Shown piece after piece: positions 15,694 through 18,455 of a DNA stretch of 18,455 bases. Under the pieces are notes generated by a model. The model saw only the letters and a program-made list of their open reading frames with translations, was not told the DNA's origin and searched no databases. Within the stretch, counting starts at the first letter, position 1, and each line of letters starts with the position of its first letter. The translations under genes were made by a program, and so were the position numbers. The stretch lies in NCBI GenBank assembly GCA_028705705.1, contig JAQWCZ010000005.1, forward strand, positions 1 through 18,455, given 5' to 3'. This DNA comes from Paludibacter sp. Its GTDB lineage: Bacteria > Bacteroidota > Bacteroidia > Bacteroidales > Paludibacteraceae.

Positions 15694-16705
15694 TTTAGGT
15701 ATCGAATCATCTTGTGATGATACTTCTGCCTCGGTTATCAGGAATGGCGTATTACTATCTAATGTAACTGCCAGCCAGACAGTACATGAACGATATGGAG
15801 GTGTAGTTCCGGAGTTGGCTTCACGTGCCCATCAACAGAATATTATACCGGTTGTGCACGAAGCAATACGGGAAGCCGGCATCGCGAAGACTGACCTGTC
15901 GGCTGTTGCCTTTACGCGTGGACCGGGCTTATTGGGTTCATTGCTGGTGGGAGCCTCTTTTGCAAAAGGTTTTGCTCAGGGATTGAATATTCCGCTGATA
16001 GAAGTAAATCATTTGCAAGCGCATGTGTTGGCTCATTTTATCAGTCAGGGTCAGCCGGATGAACAGAAGCCTGCATTTCCTTTTTTATGTCTGCTCGTCT
16101 CCGGAGGTAATTCTCAGATTATCCTGGTACGTTCGTATCACGATATGGAAATTATTGGTCAAACCATTGATGATGCGGCAGGGGAAGCTTTCGATAAATG
16201 TGCCAAGGTGATGGGGTTGCCTTACCCGGGTGGTCCGCATGTAGATCGTCTTGCACAATCGGGAAATCCGAAAGCATTTCGGTTTGCAAAACCACAAATC
16301 AAAGATTACAATTACAGTTTCAGTGGTTTGAAGACCTCTTTTTTGTATCTGCTGCGCGATGAAGTTAAGGTAAATCCGGATTTTATACAGGATAATATGG
16401 CTGATCTATGTGCTTCTTTACAGTATACCATAGTAGAAGTATTGATGAAAAAACTAAAACAGGCAGCAAGAGATCTGAAAATTAAGCAAGTAGCAGTTGC
16501 AGGTGGAGTTTCTGCAAATTCAGGTCTTAGAAATGCATTGATTGAAGCTGGTCATAAATATGGATGGAAAGTTTTTATCCCGCTGGTTTCGTTTACAACC
16601 GATAATGCCGCGATGATAGCCATAACCGGTCATTTTAAGTATCTGAATCATGACTTTTGTGGGTTAGGGGAAGTGCCTTATGCCCGCATTAATTATACAT
16701 TTTAA
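15665..16705 (+). CDS. tsaD: TsaD, tRNA N6-threonylcarbamoyltransferase subunit
   Basis: TsaD transfers the threonylcarbamoyl group to A37 of ANN-decoding tRNAs, in a complex with TsaB and TsaE, in the cytoplasm. The 346-aa protein shows the family signatures: ILGIESSCDDTSASVI at the start, FTRGPGLLGSLLVGA, metal-binding H116-x3-H120 in NHLQAHVLAHF, the region DDAAGEAFDKCAKVMGLPYP, GGVSANSGLR, and TDNAAMIA near the end. The frame is open far upstream, but conservation starts at about DILILG. GTG at 15665 is the nearest start codon and yields the expected length; no ATG lies close to it. The upstream part of the frame is antisense to tamB and was not included. The next gene follows after 13 bases. 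Confidence 0.95.
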   Translation: MREKTSDILILGIESSCDDTSASVIRNGVLLSNVTASQTVHERYGGVVPELASRAHQQNIIPVVHEAIREAGIAKTDLSAVAFTRGPGLLGSLLVGASFAKGFAQGLNIPLIEVNHLQAHVLAHFISQGQPDEQKPAFPFLCLLVSGGNSQIILVRSYHDMEIIGQTIDDAAGEAFDKCAKVMGLPYPGGPHVDRLAQSGNPKAFRFAKPQIKDYNYSFSGLKTSFLYLLRDEVKVNPDFIQDNMADLCASLQYTIVEVLMKKLKQAARDLKIKQVAVAGGVSANSGLRNALIEAGHKYGWKVFIPLVSFTTDNAAMIAITGHFKYLNHDFCGLGEVPYARINYTF

Positions 16706-16718
16706 CAAATAGAGCCTA

Positions 16719-17300
16719 ATGTCAAAGATTAAATTTCCCGAGAAACTAAATCCTTTGAAAGGAATTGCTTACTTTTTTGTTATTTTGCTTATTGCACATT
16801 TCTTTTGGAAGTTCACTATGATTGGTGATGAATCGGATCAGGTAGTTACTTTTTTGGGTATCGACTTGTCGGTCGGTTTCAATTTGATGGTCAATCATGT
16901 AGCACGAGTTGTATATGATATCTTGTCATTTATGGGATATCACATACAATTGGAAGGAAGCAATGTACTCCTACATGATAATGGGGTAGCTGTGAAAATT
17001 GTGTGGGCATGTACCGGCTTAAAGCAGGCTTATATTTTTATTGCGATTATTGCTTTTTACAAAGGCCCTTTTCTGAGGAAATTATGGTATATTCCGGCCG
17101 GATTAGTCATTGTGTATTTATTTAATATCTTCAGAATTACGATGATAGTAGCCTCAATCAGAGAAAATCCTGATAGCTTTGAATTCCTGCATGAAGGACT
17201 TTATAAATATATGTATTACGGCATCATTTTTCTGATGTGGGTGCTTTGGGAGGAAAAAATCAGAGGAAAAGAAACAGCAAAGATAATTCAACCTCAATAA
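16719..17300 (+). CDS. Exosortase/archaeosortase-family membrane protein
   Basis: A 193-aa polytopic membrane protein with the three residues of the exosortase active site in the family order: Cys98 in VWACTGLKQAYIF, Arg139 in YLFNIFRITMIVAS and His158 in FEFLHEGLYKYMYYG. Hydrophobic helices lie around 15-32, 104-114, 122-146 and 163-178. Exosortases are predicted to recognise and cleave C-terminal PEP-CTERM-like anchors (Cys-dependent transpeptidases); Bacteroidota types such as XrtF and XrtN have few known substrates. The length is near the XrtF size, but the gene next to it is tyrA rather than an XrtF-associated partner, so the subtype is not assigned. No protein in the window carries a PEP-CTERM-like tail. 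It starts 13 bases after tsaD and probably shares its transcript. Confidence 0.85.
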   Translation: MSKIKFPEKLNPLKGIAYFFVILLIAHFFWKFTMIGDESDQVVTFLGIDLSVGFNLMVNHVARVVYDILSFMGYHIQLEGSNVLLHDNGVAVKIVWACTGLKQAYIFIAIIAFYKGPFLRKLWYIPAGLVIVYLFNIFRITMIVASIRENPDSFEFLHEGLYKYMYYGIIFLMWVLWEEKIRGKETAKIIQPQ

Positions 17301-17332
17301 AAAACGTTGTGATTAAAACAATATTTCATCCT

Positions 17333-18106
17333 ATGAAGATATTAATTCTTGGTGCCGGTAAAATGGGCACATTTCTGACTGATGTTTTGTGTTTCCAACA
17401 CGAAGTTGCCCTGTTTGATACAGAACCGAAACGATTACGTTTTGTGTTTAACACCCTTCGGATGACGCAATACGAAGAAATCAGGGAGTTCCGGCCGGAA
17501 CTTGTAATCAATTGCGTTACTTTGAAATATACAATCGATGCATTTAAGAAGGTATTGCCGTACATTCCTGAAAATAGCATTATTTCGGATATTGCATCTG
17601 TGAAAACCGGTCTTAAATCATATTATGAATCAACCGGGATGCGCTATGTGTCAACACACCCGATGTTTGGCCCGACTTTCGCCACCCTTGATAACCTGAG
17701 TTCGCAGAGTGCCATCATTATCGCCGAGTCCGACCACATGGGAAAAGCATTTTTCAAGGATTTATATGGCTCCTTGCGTTTGAAAATATTTGAATATACA
17801 TTCGAGGAGCATGACCAAACAATCGCATATTCTTTGTCAATCCCGTTTGCATCTACCCTCGTATTTGCATCAGTGATGAAACCACAGGAAGCGCCCGGAA
17901 CTACCTTCAAAAGACACATGGACATAGCCAAAGGACTTTTGTCGGAAGATGACTACCTGCTGACAGAAATTTTGTTTAACCCCTATACCCCCGAACAATT
18001 AAACAACATCCGGGGTGAATTGCGAGCGTTATTGGACATCATCGACCAAAAAGATTCAGAAGCCATGCATCAGTTTTTGAAAAAAGTCAGAAAAAACATT
18101 GAATAA
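17333..18106 (+). CDS. tyrA: Prephenate dehydrogenase (TyrA-type)
   Basis: This enzyme oxidises prephenate to 4-hydroxyphenylpyruvate in tyrosine synthesis, using NAD+ or NADP+. The 257-aa protein opens with a Rossmann fingerprint ILGAGKMGTFLTDVL (G7-x-G9-x2-G12). It has IISDIASVKTGL, the substrate-site histidine motif H109 in STHPMFGPTF, and EEHDQTIAYSL with H160 at the typical position before the helical dimerisation domain. There is no fused chorismate mutase or ACT domain, so it is the short monofunctional form. The ATG at 17333 matches the start of the Rossmann strand; the frame's upstream extension overlaps the exosortase gene and is not used. The gap to the exosortase stop is 32 bases, so it may close a tsaD-exosortase-tyrA operon. 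Confidence 0.9.
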   Translation: MKILILGAGKMGTFLTDVLCFQHEVALFDTEPKRLRFVFNTLRMTQYEEIREFRPELVINCVTLKYTIDAFKKVLPYIPENSIISDIASVKTGLKSYYESTGMRYVSTHPMFGPTFATLDNLSSQSAIIIAESDHMGKAFFKDLYGSLRLKIFEYTFEEHDQTIAYSLSIPFASTLVFASVMKPQEAPGTTFKRHMDIAKGLLSEDDYLLTEILFNPYTPEQLNNIRGELRALLDIIDQKDSEAMHQFLKKVRKNIE

Positions 18107-18122
18107 TGGTTAATAAATTGTA

Positions 18123-18143
18123 GGGGCGTATCGCATACGCCCC
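18123..18143. repeat. Palindromic intergenic repeat, copy 1
   Basis: GGGGCGTAT and ATACGCCCC form a perfect 9-bp stem around the loop CGC, preceded by GTA. It lies 16 bases after the tyrA stop and may also serve as its terminator stem, though no T-run follows. Short G-rich palindromes of this type recur in Bacteroidota genomes. Confidence 0.7.
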
Positions 18144-18163
18144 AAATAAATAACAATGTAATA

Positions 18164-18182
18164 GCGTATCGCATACGCCCCC
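18164..18182. repeat. Palindromic intergenic repeat, copy 2 (left arm degraded)
   Basis: GCGTATCGCATACGC followed by CCCC repeats copy 1 directly, 20 bases further on, but the left arm has lost its GGG (ATAGCGTAT in place of GGGGCGTAT). The stem is 6 bp. It sits 19 bases before the small winged-helix gene. Confidence 0.7.
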
Positions 18183-18201
18183 AATAAAAATAATCATCAT
18201 T

Positions 18202-18381
18202 ATGGAAACAAAAGATCAAATTTTAGCAGCCATGAAAGCTGCCGGTAAACCGGTAAATGCCGGAAAGTTGGTTGAATTAACCGGACTCGACAGAAAAGAA
18301 GTGGACAAAGCCATGAAGCAATTAAAAGCCGATGGATCCATCGAATCACCCAAGGTTTGTTTCTGGCAACCCAAATCCTAA
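18202..18381 (+). CDS. Small winged-helix-like protein
   Basis: A 59-aa protein that fills a real gap between tyrA and the window end. The sequence METKDQILAAMKAAGKPVNA followed by GKLVELTGLDRKEVDKAMKQ and LKADGSIESP shows three helices with a turn before the second and third, then a short beta-hairpin wing (SIESPKVCFWQPKS). This is the layout of a minimal winged helix-turn-helix, as in small MarR/ArsR-like proteins that I recall in Bacteroidota. Such proteins may bind DNA, but the target is unknown. The ATG is the only sensible start. It has its own intergenic space with palindromic repeats on both sides. Confidence 0.75.
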   Translation: METKDQILAAMKAAGKPVNAGKLVELTGLDRKEVDKAMKQLKADGSIESPKVCFWQPKS

Positions 18382-18396
18382 AAGTAGAATTTTTTT

Positions 18397-18424
18397 GAAG
18401 AGACACGATGCATCGCATCTCTAC
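18397..18424. repeat. Palindromic repeat, degenerate GTAGAGAC-type element
   Basis: AAGAGAC, a central CGATGCATCG palindrome and ATCTCTAC form an imperfect stem. It resembles the widespread intergenic element with ends GTAGAGAC / GTCTCTAC found in Bacteroidota and other phyla. The left arm has changes (GAAGAGAC). It is 15 bases past the stop of the small winged-helix gene and may end its transcript. Confidence 0.6.
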
Positions 18425-18455
18425 CAATGGATTTATTAAATTATTTAAAAATCAA

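Noticed and set aside
18200..18427. Minus-strand 75-codon frame at the window end
   Set aside because: It is the shadow of the 59-aa winged-helix gene on the plus strand, which has a far more convincing protein pattern.

Overview
The window comes from a Bacteroidota chromosome, most likely Bacteroidales. The support is a Bat (aerotolerance) operon of the batC-batD-batE type, two proteins with type IX secretion (T9SS) C-terminal sorting domains, a Bacteroidota-style TamB, promoter-like TTTG / TAnnTTTG signals, and small palindromic repeats of a kind common in this phylum. No species can be named from sequence alone. No rRNA, tRNA, CRISPR array or intact insertion sequence was seen.

Layout. 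(1) 1-3384, plus strand: the 3' end of batC, then batD, batE and a PAP2 phosphatase, tightly packed and ending before a perfect 24-bp inverted repeat (3604-3656). (2) 3674-5985, minus strand: two secreted-protein genes joined by a TAATG stop/start overlap. One carries an FSU_Mpa-type domain plus three Fn3-like repeats but no sorting signal; the other is a very small protein with a T9SS sorting domain. Both begin with the same kind of doubled ~25-residue module. (3) 5986-6513: AT-rich intergenic region with a good promoter candidate for the minus-strand pair. (4) 6514-10805, plus strand: an 84-codon ORF resembling only the signal peptide and propeptide of a C10 (SpeB/PrtT-like) protease, followed 26 bp later by a very AT-rich gene for a 1336-aa putative secreted metalloprotease (rhodanese-like domain without its Cys, GEVED-like domain, HEXXH region, four ~118-residue repeats, Ig-like segment, T9SS sorting domain). 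A 51-codon ORF just downstream looks like the tail of an unrelated DUF4469-type gene, so this stretch reads as a gene inserted among gene remnants. (5) 10985-11199: two palindromic elements. (6) 11200-15693, minus strand: tamB (DUF490), divergent from and overlapping the start of tsaD. (7) 15665-18106, plus strand: tsaD (tRNA t6A synthesis), an exosortase-family membrane protease/transpeptidase with its C-R-H residues, and a prephenate dehydrogenase. (8) 18107-18455: palindromic repeats around a 59-aa winged-helix protein.

The two flanks are housekeeping or envelope genes with ordinary composition. The middle third is an AT-rich accessory block for secreted, surface-destined proteins. The most unusual items are the architecture of the 1336-aa protein with its possible propeptide/inhibitor partner, the paired secreted proteins of which only one has a sorting signal, the divergent tamB/tsaD starts with promoter signals inside the overlap, and an exosortase with no visible substrate nearby.
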